Source: Paralvinella palmiformis (taxonomy: Eukaryota; Annelida; Polychaeta; Terebellida; Alvinellidae). Taken from it: a stretch of 64,000 nucleotides of DNA. The stretch spans positions 186,001 to 250,000 of the forward strand of contig JAODUP010000118.1 of NCBI GenBank assembly GCA_025642065.1, written 5' to 3'. The position numbers were made by a program, and so were the translations under genes. Below the pieces are notes generated by a model, which was not told the origin of the DNA, ran no database searches, and was given only the letters and a program-made list of their open reading frames with translations. Of this stretch, positions 12,350-27,634 are shown in pieces (the first letter of the stretch is position 1; each line of letters opens with the position of its first letter).

Positions 12350-15300
12350 ACATGCAAAAAGTGTCAACCATTGCACAGCAAAAGTAGTCATAATTTCCTA
12401 AGCCACTTAGCTTATCAAATGATATATGAAAGTGAATTGTCATGGATTCTGGAGTGAGTGAATTCACTGTTCTTTGTTGCTTTTGTTTCAAGTTCATCTT
12501 TGAAATGCATTCTAGTAGTTTCTGAATGGACAACACTTAACCCTTTTGCCATGTCAAGTACATATTGCATCAGGTACAAATAATATCATAGGACTTTTAT
12601 TTGAGTTAGTTTGATACATGTTTTAATACTAATTGATTTGGCTTTGCATTTTATTATTTTGACGTAAATGTGAGAAGAAATGGGCATTTTGTCTTGAACA
12701 ATTTTTATCCACAATAAATAATGGTTTGCCACACTTGTTTGATGTAGTTCCCTTTAAAGTGCTCATAAATACCATTTGTCTTAAACACAAGGTCCACCGT
12801 TAAAGGCCACCACAATGAGTTTCAGAGATGAACCCGACACAAAATCGCTAAAGGACAGTGAATCCATTCAATTTCCAAGCTATAACAATTCATTTCTAGG
12901 CATTGTTTTATTAGCTAATTGCTGTGTATGACGATCGTTTTCCTACCTAAAGTGTTTCCCACTAAAATATTCCCCATCAACATTTTATGGTAGTATTTTC
13001 ACTGGCCAGAGATAGAATGAATTTGTGATCAGTTTGCATGTGAATTGCTCACAGGAACTCTGGTTGTGTACCAAATATGAGGTGTGATATAGTTGTGCCA
13101 GTGGTAATGGTCTATGTTAAAACTTAAAACAGAACGCATGATCTGCGCGTGCAGACAGCTTTTTATCTACAATTCTTTCCATTATCATCCATGTTTGTTC
13201 ATCAGTAAATTCCCATCAGTTATTTTTGCCTTTGGGTCTTACTCGTTTATAATAGAATCCGGCATTATTTCTTCTTAAACACGAGTATACTGTGGTCTCT
13301 GGTGGTGAGATGTCTAGTAACCAAGGAAATGAATGTTGGCCTTCTCGCCTCTTAGAGATTTTTTGGATCACCCAACTGTTAACTTAATTATTACTATCAT
13401 AAATAAATCCTAGCAAAGTCCCTAAATGTTTGTTTTCAGCAAGCAATAGTTAAGGAGCTAATGGTTATATATTATGGGATTTCACACCGTTTAAAGGAAA
13501 TATTTATTTGTTTGAGATTTTGTGGTACCTCAGCTAACTGTATCTTGGTCCAGTTTACTAACTATCCGTCACCCATGTCAAGTTTATGCTGAGCTAATGT
13601 AGATGGTTACATGATTTTCTAAGAAATAACTGACTTATTTTATAATGTCATATTTTGGCTTTTGTTATGTTTAAAAGAATCATTTCAATAAAAAATACAA
13701 TATAACATTTATTTAAAAAAGTTGTACAATAGACTTAGTTATAGGACAAGATTCTAGCCATTGTCACAAAAGATTGTGTAAAGTTCTGTGAACTGATGTA
13801 CATCTTAAAATTTCAGATTATATCATCGTATTATCAGAGACTAATATGATTTTGTTGGTATAACAGAAATGTTAAATAGAAATCTTGGCCAAAAATTAAC
13901 ATGTATCAGCTTAAACTCTCCTTTGTGGGGGAGTTTATCCTTAACCTGAGGGTATATCTATATAAATCGGAGAGTTGCTAAAAAAATAAATAGGTTTCTC
14001 ATACCATACTGGATGTATGGCTCTAATTTTTGTTGACTAGAGAAAACGGTCACTTATAAATATAGCTGTGCATTGAATCATACATAGGCAGTATCAAGTT
14101 AATATATTTGTTGTTGTCCTATCTGATCTTCTGTTGTTGGTTTTTTGGGTGTACTTTCCTTTCCAGTTCAAAGGTAAATGGGGTTGGAAGATGACAGGTG
14201 AATAATGACATGTGTAAATGCAGAATGAGTATTTGGAAACACTTTAAAAAAGGAAGTCATCTAATACTTATCCGCATAACACCGCACAGTACTGCCTGAT
14301 ATCAAACTTGATCAAGAGAAGTGGGAAGTTGTTAATTTTTAAATCAAAATATCTCTGTGTGTGTGTGTGTGTTGTTGTCTTAATATGTTACAGTTAGATT
14401 GGTTAATCTATATTTATGCAGGTATAAAACAGACATGCTCTATACAGACAATATATATAATATATTTAAACATATTAGTACAAAATATTGTTGAATGCTG
14501 GTGGGGTGGGGTGTTGCTATGAAGCTGCCTTCCCACTAACTCATCATACACAAAAGTGTGGGGGTCACTTTCCTACAGCAGTAAAATCACCAGAGAGGCA
14601 AATTTGTTTTGTATATTTACATACTGAGAGCTGAAATGGGATCAAAACACAGTGCAGGCACAAATCAGTGACCAGACATAAATTGCGGATCAATTGGAGT
14701 GTTTGTGTTTTTTGTTGTCCATTTGCTTTGCCGTGAGTTTATACCTGTCTAAATATGGAATTTCTATATGCTGAAAATAGCCGAGGAGTCATTGCCATGT
14801 CAGAGAGGTGGTTGACTTGGTCCAGCTTATTGATAATTGAGTAATGATTTTCCCAGAATATTTGGTGTGTATAGTAGTATTAGTACTGTTGTCAAGTCAT
14901 GATGGCGCAGTTAGCTAGATTAGAGTGTAGGACTCATAACTGAACGGTCACAGGTTCGAAGCTCCGGAGCTGCAATGTTGTCATGTGGCGATTGGTGGTT
15001 CACTCAGCCAGAAATGAGAACCTAACAGGACTTGACGTGTAAGTAACGCTTTGCGTCTATAATGACAGCATGCATTTTACACCCCCTAAGGAGTTGAGGT
15101 GTGTTCTTGATTGAAACAGGTCTGAGTCAGGGTTAATAATATTGTGAAGCACCGTACCATCATATTAATGGCCTGTATTGAAGTGTCATTGTAGAATACA
15201 TTGTCAGCTCAATGGTATATATGTGGAAGGTCATTGGACTGCAAGCCTCCAGGTTGTAGATTGGAAATTAGCTCATATTTGTGTTTGTCAGACGTGCTTC

Positions 15301-15694
15301 CCTACACATCTGCTTCCTCAGCCAGTTGTGACCAGAGCTGAACATCCTTGGAAGTAGTGGAAGACTTTTCTACTTAAATTCTTATCACATCTTCCTGGTG
15401 CTTGTGTTAAAAATGTGGTCATCTGTAAAGTGGGTGACGAAAACTGGCATCACACAAATCTCAAGTGGTATATGAAAAACCAACTTTACACCCAAAAAAA
15501 TAGGTTAGATATCAATATATGTTATAGTTGTGTCTATATATGTATAGATAAGTCCCATTTCCCATGCACTCTAAATAGTTGAGAGTTATTGCCCTTCGAT
15601 ATTGTGATATCTGACCACGTGTCTGTTGTGTAGAAAGAGTGACTGACGTCATGCATGGAAAAGTGAGCTTAAAGGCTATGCTAATAATAGTTTG

Positions 15695-15744
<50 letters not shown>

Positions 15745-16346
15745 CATACTATCACTATATATATATATTAATATAGTACACCTATTTGAAAGGGTGGAAG
15801 CAACATGTAACAGCAGAATGCTGAAAAACAATTGATCAACGATATATGTGTAGCCCAAGCAATATAGTTGTTTCATTGTTAATCACGCTATGCCATCTCC
15901 CATCAAACATAATGCTTTAATAACATCTGTACAACTTCAATCCATATTATTACTGCCTTTAGAGAGAAGTTGTTTCTTTATGAGAAGTACTACACAATTA
16001 GTGGTTTCTCTATAATCTGACTGTTGTCATTTAACGCACACAGTAGTTTGTATATAATTTTAGCTTCAACAGAAAGAGAAGTTGCGCATACATTAGTACA
16101 TGTCACTACAATACGACCCCCCCCCCATCGATAAAAGGTCAATAATGTTGATAATAACTCTATTCCTATGTAAGTACAACATACTCTCAAACAGGCTTTT
16201 CAGGAGTGAAACCTTTTGATATACAGGTACTTATCACCCAACCTCCAAAGTGGAGAACCATAATAATTTGTACTATATGTATGGAATAAGGTAATTATAA
16301 ACATTGCTATCATAACATCCAAATTTTGCTTATATATATATATATA

Positions 16347-16404
<58 letters not shown>

Positions 16405-19400
16405 CAATGAAACACCCCACATTGTCCTGTTTTAATTTATGTAACAGAACATAAATAATAATACAGAATAATATTAGCGTGTTTATTTCATTGACCAAAT
16501 CTAAATCTTTCTACAAATCCAAATTTTAATGATTTTTATTAATACGATCTGCAATATCTTGAGCCTTAGCAGCCTTACCCCCTCCCCCCGCCTAGGAAAA
16601 TACCCTAAGTTCCACACTTAATGCGAAACTCACATGGCCAGCATATGACAATTATTTGTTTAATTCTCATGGTTGTTTGGACTTCGTAACTTTGGCCCTC
16701 GCTGAGTCTAATGTCAATACAACAGGTTTAGTGTTAAATGTTTTTACTGGACCCGCAACTCCCCCAAAAGGCTATATGTTAGTCTCACACACTGGAAATG
16801 ATCAAGTCATTGGATGAGAATAGTGTATTGGAACATCAGATGTGTTTGTTAATCCAAACATCGCTACGAGAGTGATAAACTTATCCTTGTTGGTCTTGGC
16901 AGCTTATTGAGTTTGTGTTATCCTATGCAAACCTGTCACGTACAGAGGAATTTAGTACGTGAATTATTGAAATAACTTACTCCATCAACTGAGTTCTCAG
17001 CAGTGTCCATTCTACATAAGTACCGATGTGCTATTAAAAAGAATCAGCATATAAAAAAGACATGCAAATTGCGAAATACTGCATTAAACTATCGGCCAAA
17101 TACTGAAAAGTACGACTTTGTCAATGTTGGCTGACACACCAGTTCAAAAATGTTCTATTCTTACAAAAGAATTGATTAAAATTTGTACACTTAAAATACG
17201 CCAAACAACACTATTTGTCGCATACAAATTGTGTTAAATATTTGTGCTCGGATATTTTCAAAAGTATTCATGAATATATTTAGAAGTACTCATACTGGGT
17301 AATTACTTGGCTGTTAGTTCTGTATCTAAATCTGGTCGGACATGTTTGTGGGGGCGCTCTCCTAGAATGTCACCCCTCATCTGTATCTCCCACGCTAGCG
17401 CCAAGGCTAAACAAACCTCTAACTCCGGATTGGGTGAGGTACTTGTTATTTGTAGCTATACATATCACGTTACTGGCCTAGACCAACTCTTTATATTAGT
17501 TAGTACCTCAGCTTTGGAATCCATCTTTGAATAGGTGTCATGATCATAGAATGACCATATGTAGGCTTCCGTACCACTGATATCACTTTTACACAAAAAA
17601 AATAACCCATCAAAAGTCAACAAACAGACATTCGGTGCATACAGATTTAGGTGACGTCGTGGCCGAAAAAATATAAGAAATTATTCGTTCCAAGCGCAAT
17701 TCTGGAATATTGCGGTAAACAGTGTGAATATATATTTCACAGTACAACATTATCAGGTGACAAAACCACAGTGCCACCACCACCAAGTGATTAACATTGA
17801 ACATTAATGAAGCTGTTACCATTTCCAGTTTTCAGCAAAATTTGGCATTATTTAAATATCTTTTATGAGAAAACATTTTAGTGGGAGGAGGGGGGTGGTA
17901 TTTAAGCACCTTTTTAACAGGAAATGATAATATAATATTAATAATGGCAGTTATTTTTCGTGGTTGGCTACCTCAAATGATGCTCATGGTATATAATGCA
18001 TTGCTTCACCACGGCCACTAATTATAAATAGATTTAGAATTTGTTATAGATGCCATATTGAGAAAACATTGACAGTAAAAGACTGGCTAAATGGAAACTC
18101 CGCCAACTACATGTGTATCATGTCACGGCTGTGATTCAAACAAACCTCCGACCTCCCGTACACATGACCATAGGTAAAGCGTTCCAATGGCTAACCACTT
18201 TTAAATAATTACAGGTTTTTTTACAGACATTATTTGGGGTATTATTATATTAAATATTATTTGTACAGCGCCTTTGAATGGCTCCTGTCAGTAAGGGCGC
18301 TTTATTAAATATATATTATTATTATTATTAGATACCACAAGGACTTGGGATGTAAGCATTTGGGTTCCTATGTCCTGATGGTACTGTCATCATTGAATCT
18401 GTTGAGTTCATTATGGAGAGGTTAATCTAGTTTTCACGGCAAGAATTATCTGTATAACAAATTGATCAATTGCCGGCGTGAGTGTGTGGAGGTGGGTTAT
18501 CATATGAACACGGGAGAGATCTCGCTGCATCATATTATTGAACTACGTTACAATGACAGGATGCACAATTTCTATCAATTAGTTCCTGTTATAATGAGAA
18601 TAGTAGTTATCTATCACAATAATGCTAGGTATTTAGCCTTGTTCTGTAATATCAGCAGGCAACGGTTAGCAAATCAATCCTCAAGATGGTGACCCTGGTT
18701 AACAGCAACTAGTGTTGATGACAGAGGATAGAGAATGGAGTGCATAAGCATAAAAAGACTTAATATAACTGTGTGAGTGGGTGGGTGTTATTTAGTCCAC
18801 TGTTTAACAAGAGAGTGTCTTCACTGTAAGCATTATGAATTATGATATGACATTTTTCACCTCATCAGTGTGCTAGTTTATGAAGTGATAATAACTGTAT
18901 TACTAAGTAATGACTAATACAATTATATATAGATATTGCTATTACATTACGTCCGTATTTTAATAAGTAGCAATGGGTTTTCTGAACCGCAGTTAAAACA
19001 ATTGATTATAGAGTGGTCGATCGCCTGTGTGTTTGAAGGTGTAACCATAAACGTGGATATCCATGTTTTATGCCATTTGAATATGTGAACAGCTATGATA
19101 TTACAAGTTACGTGTCCATCACATCGCCTATCCGCATGTCTTTATGATATCAGGTGTCTGTTGTTTAAACCATTCACATTAAGCACGTCTTCTACATAGT
19201 AAATTGACCGAATGAAAACTTAAGGCGTTTCGAATGCTACTTCGCCTTAAATTGATAATTTCCAATTTAAATGTTGAGCTAGTCCATTTGTTCCCGTTGT
19301 TCCAAACTGAGCCGGGCGACAACGGTAACTTCGGCGATGTGTCTGGTACGACAGTTGGACATCCTGAATATTGTACTAGGGACTGTTTTGTTTTGAAGGG

Positions 19401-22400
19401 CAGGAAATATCCAAATGAGGCTACTCAAATAGGCTTTAGCTAGTAAATTATTGACACTGTCCGATGCGCATCCTGCTGCTTCTTACTACGCTGCGTACTG
19501 TATATTTTAACCAGTCAGAGAAGTTAAACGGTTTATGTCCCTCTGTACATATTATTTTTAGAGATAGTCAATTTTGCAATCGTAGCCTATTTGAAATGAA
19601 AGTACGCGTGAGGGTTATTATATAAAGACAGGGCTATTTTGAGTGTCTGTTCCGTAATTTTGATGTTTGGATGATGACTCGTGTTGTGAACTTTAAATTC
19701 ATCTTTCACTGTACGGATACCGTGTAAGTCTGATAAAAGTGATGTTTGATTTAAGCTATGTACCTGGTAGAAATTGTTCCCTCCTGTTTCAAAATAAAAG
19801 TGATTTCATGGCGAGTTTGAGTGAGACATGTTATCATTCATCATACACTCCATCTGATCTACTGATTATTATCGTTTAGGTGATGGTGGCTAAATTCAAT
19901 TATACATGACATCTCCCCATCACTCTCTATGGCAGCCTTAGTGAATTGGACATGGCATATGATACTTTTAGTCCAATTGTTCCCGTTGTTCCAAACTGAG
20001 CCGGGCGACAACGGTAACTTCGGCGATGTGTCTGGTACGACAGTTGGACATCCTGAATATTGTACTAGGGACGGTTTTGTTTTGTTTTGAAGAGCAGGAA
20101 ATATACAAATGAGGCTACTCAAATAGGCTTTAGCTAGTAAATTATTGACACTGTCCGATGCGCATCCTGCCGCTTCTTTCTACGCTGCGTACTTCGCTGG
20201 CCTAAAGGAAACTTTGTCAAGAGCCTCACTGATGCTATTCGGGCTGCTTCAGCGTACATGTTGTTATCGACGTGCTTAACCTTCGGGCTCGGTTGTGCAT
20301 TACTCCAGTAGAAAGAAAGGCTTTTTTAGTGATAAGTAGTGGGTCTGATTAATTCATCACCGATATTGTTTTATTTTGAATGTAAATCTCTACCGGTATG
20401 GGTTGTAGGTTCAAACTGATTGTTTTTGGTTTGTGTTAAGGAGAAAAAGCATTGTATTAAAATTAGTTTTTATTAAACTGTATTTATTTCCGCCGAACCA
20501 AGTTCGTTTTACAATTAATAATTATATAATTTCTTACCCCACAATTTAATAAACAACTACTTAATATCATTTATTGTTTGTTCATTATGTTGCCTTAAAA
20601 AATCTAGTTTTTCGTATATGTGGCACTTTCGTTTTGATTTCTTGAAAGTTTCTAAACGGATCTTCTTCTTACGTAAAAACCTTCACTGTCACGAAAATAA
20701 GCCAAAACCTTATTGTGACATTTTGGTTACGTTATCGCGCGCGTATCAGCGCCGGGTCGAAATGACTAGAAAAATAGGTATGTGTGAGTTTCAATATACA
20801 CAAAGGAAACAATAGACCATGGAACAAGAGGTTTTATTAAAATAGAGCCAGACTCGATGTGTGGTCAAACTTACTGGTCATACCACGTCAAAATCAACAG
20901 CCACTGCGGTTTCGGTGACTCTGGGGACGTGGACACGCGCATGGAAGTGCCAGTGGACTATTGCATAAAATACGTGGACATACACTGTGGAACCACATCA
21001 AGTCCCAATTCGAATACACCAGATTGTCAAAATGAAAGCCATTTGGCATTTGATGTTTTGAGAAATTCGCAACAACGATACCATCTACTTCCAGAAAAAA
21101 GTAGGTAATTTTCTTAGGCCTTATTCCACGAATCAGCCATTATGTATTATCTGTGTTGCCCAGGAGATCACTCTTGTGATCTCTGTGATAATGGGTAACC
21201 CTCAATTGGCTCATTTGAGTGCCTGGACACGCACGTGCTTACGAAAATAAACGGGGGAAAGGGGCGTTTTTGATACGTGCATGGGTGGTCCCTCAAAAGG
21301 ATTTTTTTTTAAAAATAGATAAAGGGTATTAAAATATTGCTGTCAAATACCGTAAAGCTGATAAAAGGGTGTATAATGTTGGCTCTGCGCTTATTTTTGC
21401 GATGTTCAGCCAGTAGAATAAGAACGACAATGAAATTGTTACCATAGGTTGGAATTTTGTTTCTCTATTCTCACTTTATACTGGATATTGTTACCACAGT
21501 CAGTATTGTTATTTCTCTAGTCGTGCATTTTTTGTAGTGTATATTTTAACCAGTCAGAGAAGTTAAACGGTTTATGTCCCTCTGTACATATTATTTTTAG
21601 AGATAGTCAATTTTGCAATCGTAGCCTATTTGAAATGAAAGTACGCGTGAGGGTTATTATATAAAGACAGGGCTATTTTGAGTGTCTGTTCCGTAATTTT
21701 GATGTTTGGATGATGACTCGTGTTGTGAACTTTAAAATTCATCTTTCACTGTACAGATACCGTATAAGTCTGATAAAAGTGATGTTTGATTTAAGCTATG
21801 TACCTGGTAGAAATTGTTCCCTCCTGTTTCAAAATAAAAGTGATTTCATGGCGAGTTTGAGTGAGACATGTTATCATTCATCATACACTCCATCTGATCT
21901 ACTGATTATTATCGTTTAGGTGATGGTGGCTAAATTCAATTATACATGACATCTCCCCATCACTCTCTATGGCAGCCTTAGTGAATTGGACATGGCATAT
22001 GATACAGTATATCTGCTTTTTATTCAGTTTTTTTCCCAACCGAACCATTTGAATCGCAAATTTTATTATTTATGACTGACGTGGTGTCTTCAGTTTAATT
22101 TTTTACGACCTACAGACCCAATCTCTTAAGGAGAAATCCACGAACCACAGAATTAATAACCTATGACCTAAAGTTAATACTATAAGTACCGTTTTAATGG
22201 TTTTAATAAAGGCTATTAGTAAATGCATTCTCATTTTAAGTAGACACAAATGTGAACCAATCAGCAAAACATACTTAATAAATTTATTAATTATGATTAT
22301 GAAAGTCGCGATACACTGATTGATGTACAATAAACTGAATGGAAATTAGTGTGATAATCCCTGTGTTTGGTTCATTTCCAAAGGTTTATGATATCCTATG

Positions 22401-25400
22401 ATTAATATATCAGGTGTACTTGATACGAATACCCCTGTTTATCTTGTGACATTATATCAGCATGGTGCTTGTTATGTTATATATTAATGACCGTTTGTCA
22501 CCCTTCTGTCAATTGCTCTAATAGACAATATTGTTTTCATGGCTCGCGTGCCGTTAGCAACAACAACGTTATGGACTGATGTATGGCACGCGTATCTCTC
22601 GAGTGGCGTTCAGTAACATGGTTCGGCTAAATACTAGTCAGGAAATTGGATGATTCTATCCCATTTTCTCATAGTTCCAGGTGTGATACGAGGCAGTGGG
22701 TGTGGGTGTGTTAAAAATGAATGAACATAAATATTAATACGTTGTGCTTACTTTACTAAATCTGAATTGTGTAACGTTGTTTTTCAGCGTTTCTATTATG
22801 TATGGTATATCTTTTGCATCGGCTTATTATGGGTTGTGATTCATATGAAATTGATCATGTATGTTTTGTTCGTCAAATTATTAATACTACTGAGATTCAG
22901 ATGGTTAATGATAACGGCTTGATAATATTTTGCGACAGAAACGTTGCATAAAGGACACAGCGTTATTTGTAGCTGTGTTTCGCTGGCAATTATCGCGGAA
23001 AGTGTGTATATCGAGTTTCTGAGTAAGTTCATTAATTCATATTATGTGCATTGCGATGTGCCACTAATGGCATACCGACTGATTGTGAAGTGAATCGGTG
23101 TGTGTACTTTGCTGGACTTTTGCCAGATTGGTTCAGAAAGAAAACTCCAATGTCAGAATGTGGTTTGTCTATTTTATGAAAATGCAACCATGCCCCCCCC
23201 CCCACCGAAAGCTCATTTAAGCTGGATCAGCCAACTAATCGATCTATTATTATTGCGCGCGCGTGCACACAGTAATACACAGTGACCACTTGAAGACACG
23301 CATAATGTTTTCCCTGGGAAAAGATCAATATAGTTGAATGTGCTCGCGCGTATATTACAGGTACATGCCTGTTTGTGATTTTACATACAGAGAGAGAGAG
23401 AGAGAAATGATGATGGTGTGCTATGTGCTCACCTGATCTATGTCACCATGGTAACTAGAGGATGTACTGATCCGGCCATGCTTAACACCCATAAAGACGA
23501 TAACTTCGTACGTAACACATCTAACCAGAACTAGGCAGCGCGTGTTTAGTTTGTGTATTTCTGATCCGGGTACCAAGTCCAGAAGAGTGTTGTTTTTACT
23601 GTTTCACTTGTTGTCACGCCTAGCCTTATAACACTATACACAAATCCACGCGTAGCAACAACAACAACTATACATACACACGCACGCGCGCGCACTTGTG
23701 TGTATGTGTACCAATACACTCAGCCCTGTGTGTAATCCGAGGTCTCCGGTAATAATCACTCGCCTTCTCCCCCTATTCCAAAACACTCATTCGGCGGTTG
23801 TATTCCTATCACCGTCCTATATACTACATACTACCAGAATTTCCATCAGTGATTGGTTTTTATTCCCAGTATCCTAGATACCACTGATCAGGTTTCTAAT
23901 TGAGTCCTCGATGGATAGTTGTGCCTCTGGCTATGCTGGCTAATACCAAAAGACCTGCTCCCAAGAAAATATCAGCACACGCACAACCAAACACACAAAC
24001 GCACACACCCATAGTTTAGGCTGAGGCTAGCAACACTTTTGCAACTAGTCATTGGACCTGGCAAGATTCGGGAGAGGAGTTTGTGTGCCAGGCGGAGGTT
24101 CGTTTTGTATTGAGGCCAAATGTCTGCTTTCAGATCTTCCAGAACACGACTCTGTTTTAGAACGGTTCGGAGGTGACTGCTGATGGCAATGTGTTGGGAC
24201 CGTTCGCTTCTGGCTTACTGTACGAGACTAATTAGCCACAACAACACACCGGGAAGTATTTTAGACTTGTTTAAAATTAATCGCAAGCCAATTAGTCTGG
24301 CTTTTCCTAGCCTGTTTAGCCCCATGCCAGTCTAGTGGCAAGTGTCTAGAGACAGATGTAATTCTTAATGGTACTACAGGCATCTCGATTCACCAGAGAT
24401 TCTGTACCAGTAACTTCACACATACACACAGCTAAAATAGGCACCCGCACAAACTTGCACTCACTAATATGAGGTACTCACCTTGTCATCGTATAATTCG
24501 GCACCAGGTGGACGCCCTTCCTCGGTTAAGTACCAGCTCATTGTACCTAAAGATGACTTCCTGATCTTCCTCGATGCTGTCACGGAGTATATGCTCGTTG
24601 CCACACTGGCTCTTCGTTTGGTGAGGATCAAGTCCTTGGTGTCGTGTTCAAAGTCGCACATCGCCAACCTTTGCCAGGTTTTCTCAAGTGTGGCATTAGC
24701 TTTAACTGGCTCATCTTTCTGCCAGCCAACAACTGCCTTATTTCTGCCATCAAGATCAGCCACGTCTGTAACCAGGGTTGTATCCATATCTTCGTTTAAT
24801 TCAAGTTTCCCTTTTGTTTCTTGGCGAATTTTCCCCTCTCCATTTTTGCCACTTGGGTTGTCAACGGTGTCCGGAGGGTCGCTGTTTGAACGCTGGTGCC
24901 CACCAGATGGTACCCTCGATTGTTTGTAGAGCAATCTGGTCAGCAGATTCCTACTTTTTTCTTGTTTTGGAGCTGTTCCACTTCGAAGTGTATCCGAAAG
25001 CAGTAGTGATGGAATCGAGAGGGTACTAATGCTCTGAGAACGGCCACGCGTTGAGAGTGAAAGGTTCTGAACAGGATTAGCATTTATATCATCCCATATG
25101 TGATGATGTCTTTTATGCCGCTGACCAAGTGTGTTGTTATCAGAATCGGAAATTGCGGATGATGCCAGTTCACTGTCATCATACGGCACTGCTTCACCCT
25201 GTGCCATTTGTTCGTTGGACTTTGCGTTGCGCGTTGTAACTTCATCAGATGATGCCGACGTCGTTGTGTCACGTACGTTGCCGCGTAGCTTCTTCCAGCG
25301 AGATGTCGTCGTCGATAATGTCTTAGCAGGTCTGGTTTGGGAAGAATCTGGCGTGACCAACAACGGATCAAGATATGTCGGACTGATCTGTGGTCGACTC

Positions 25401-27598
25401 TGTTCTGGAGAAACACCCGACGATGGGGCCTTCTCTTGGTTCGCGTTATTCCTGATGTCCAGCCTCAAGCGTGACCTCATAAGTGCCTGTTCTGGATTGG
25501 TGGCATGAGTGCCTCCAAAAGAATGTTCGTAGCCTGGGTCACTTTGACGTCTGTTGCATGCCTCAAGTCTCCGAGCATCGCTAGTGATTGCTGGATGTTG
25601 GTCTGCTGTTGACAGTGTCTTGTTTTTGGGCTTCGTTTTGACAATATTTTGTAGTCTCTGCCAAATTGAATGCCGTCTTGTAATTTTTTTGCCCTTTGAG
25701 TTCGGGCTTGTTTGGTCCACCTCGGTCTGTCTCGTTACTACTCCCTCAACCATTTCTTCATGCTGAGAGAGAATGATGTCCATCCCGGTGACATCTTTGT
25801 TACAATTTGTTGGGCTTTCTGGTATATTTTTTAGTTCTGGATCCATCTCCAACTCGGTGGTGGATGGAACAAGCATTTGATCACGTCTTGTGTAGTTCAT
25901 TTCTATCGGTGCTTCAGCACCAGATGTATCGATTTCGCGAGATCCAGAATCACCTTCAGCAGTGCTTTGCGGTAGGTGATCATCATCGCTTGCCATTTCA
26001 CCGCTCGTGCGATCTTCAACGGGGAGTTGATACAGGCCGGATTTGATGTCTTCGTCGCGTTGTTTGGTTTGTGGACGGCCGATCATCGTCGGCAAGAGGC
26101 TACCCATGTCTGACAGTTCACCGGTACTCGTTAGCGTATCGGGTTCTATCTGGCTTCGGGGATCCTCTCCTGGCTGTCCATATTCGGTGTCCTCTCGATG
26201 ATCCGTGACGGAATCGTCTTCTGTTGGTAGTAGCGACAGTTTCCTCGACAGCCATTCGGTAAGCGTTACGTCACACCGTTCTGCCATGGTTTAGTCGACG
26301 TCCACGAACGATGTGACCATAATCCTGATCAACTTCTCAACTCAATCAGCGCCCTAACTGATATATCGCGCGCGTTCATGTAACGACCCCCGTATTAGCA
26401 TTAGACTGCAACTCGTCCTGCAGTTTAACCGTGTTCTGAATTCACCTGATCGAGAGCGCTTGGTGCTCGCTCGTCTGTTGTGCGTTCGAGGCGATACACA
26501 ACACGGACTAGTTAGCGATTTGTTAGCGAGTCCGACTGTTTTGAATATAGCTTTTGGCGTGTGATCGCGTTTGAATTGTTTCAGGGTCCGGCTGGCAGGA
26601 TATGCGTTGGCTCTATAAGGACCATGTAAGCTGCTACTCGTCACGGCTACGTGATCTAGAATGTCTGGCCGTGCGTGAATCGTGCAGCCAGACGAACGCC
26701 GTTATGAGGCAATGGGCCGTGCTCTCGGCCTCAGCGCGGTGCCGTTCGCAACTCCGTAAGGAAACACAACAGATGACAACATCCTGTCCAACGACAGGTG
26801 ACAATATCCTGCCCTAGAACGGACAGGATTTATAACAAAATATAAGCTGCCGGGGCCACGTTCAATATTTATCGGCAGTGTGTGTGTGTGTGTGTGCGTG
26901 TGTGGGCACCGCTTGGCACTGGATGATCGGCGGCCTTGTAAGACACGGCTTTATGAGCAGCTGTTTACAACAATAGAATGATTTTAGACTAGATCAGCTT
27001 CGGTCTAAACATACTTACACGTTTTCTGCTGGTTCTTGGCTCTGGGTCGGTTTCTCTAGAATTGACGCCGCAGTAGACTTGATGTTGCAGCGAACTTCGA
27101 CCTGACTATTTCATACTATTTGTGTGTGTGTGTGATGTGATAATCAGCATTCTGATATTGGATATTTAGCTGGGGTCAACTTGTATTCATGCTTCACTGG
27201 TTCAGAGGTTCTTAAAATTGGAACAAGTGTGGCAATCTCCTGTTCTCATTGCCTTGTTATTACAATGTTTACTCTCTCTCTCTCTCTCTCTCTGTGTGTG
27301 GTGTGTGTATGTGATTCACTGCCCAGAAAATGGGTAGGACTTCGTATTTTTGTCAATATTGGATTTGAACAGTGAACAGGATTATATTAATGTAATGGTG
27401 AAATTATTGGTTTACTTAACTTTAATAACTATATAATGTTATATTGGAAAGTTAGTGAATGGCTGTAATCCTGAAACAAATACTTGAATTTTATGATGTT
27501 TGGAGAAAGAGCCAGGTAGTTCTAGAATTGTTTCAACTATGCTTCATCTCCATATTAAATGTGTGAATCATTTAAGAACATACTGACACCATTTGCAA

Positions 27599-27634
<36 letters not shown>

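Noticed and set aside
16310..16498. Frame with a His-Thr run
   Set aside because: It is the translation of the (TG)n tract, not a protein.
19859..20122. Minus-strand 87-codon frame across block B2
   Set aside because: The block is a duplicated non-coding segment; the frame differs between copies and contains no known motif.
24483..24929. Plus-strand 148-codon frame
   Set aside because: It is the shadow of the 602-codon minus-strand exon; the same holds for the frames at 25131-25508 and 25084-25416.
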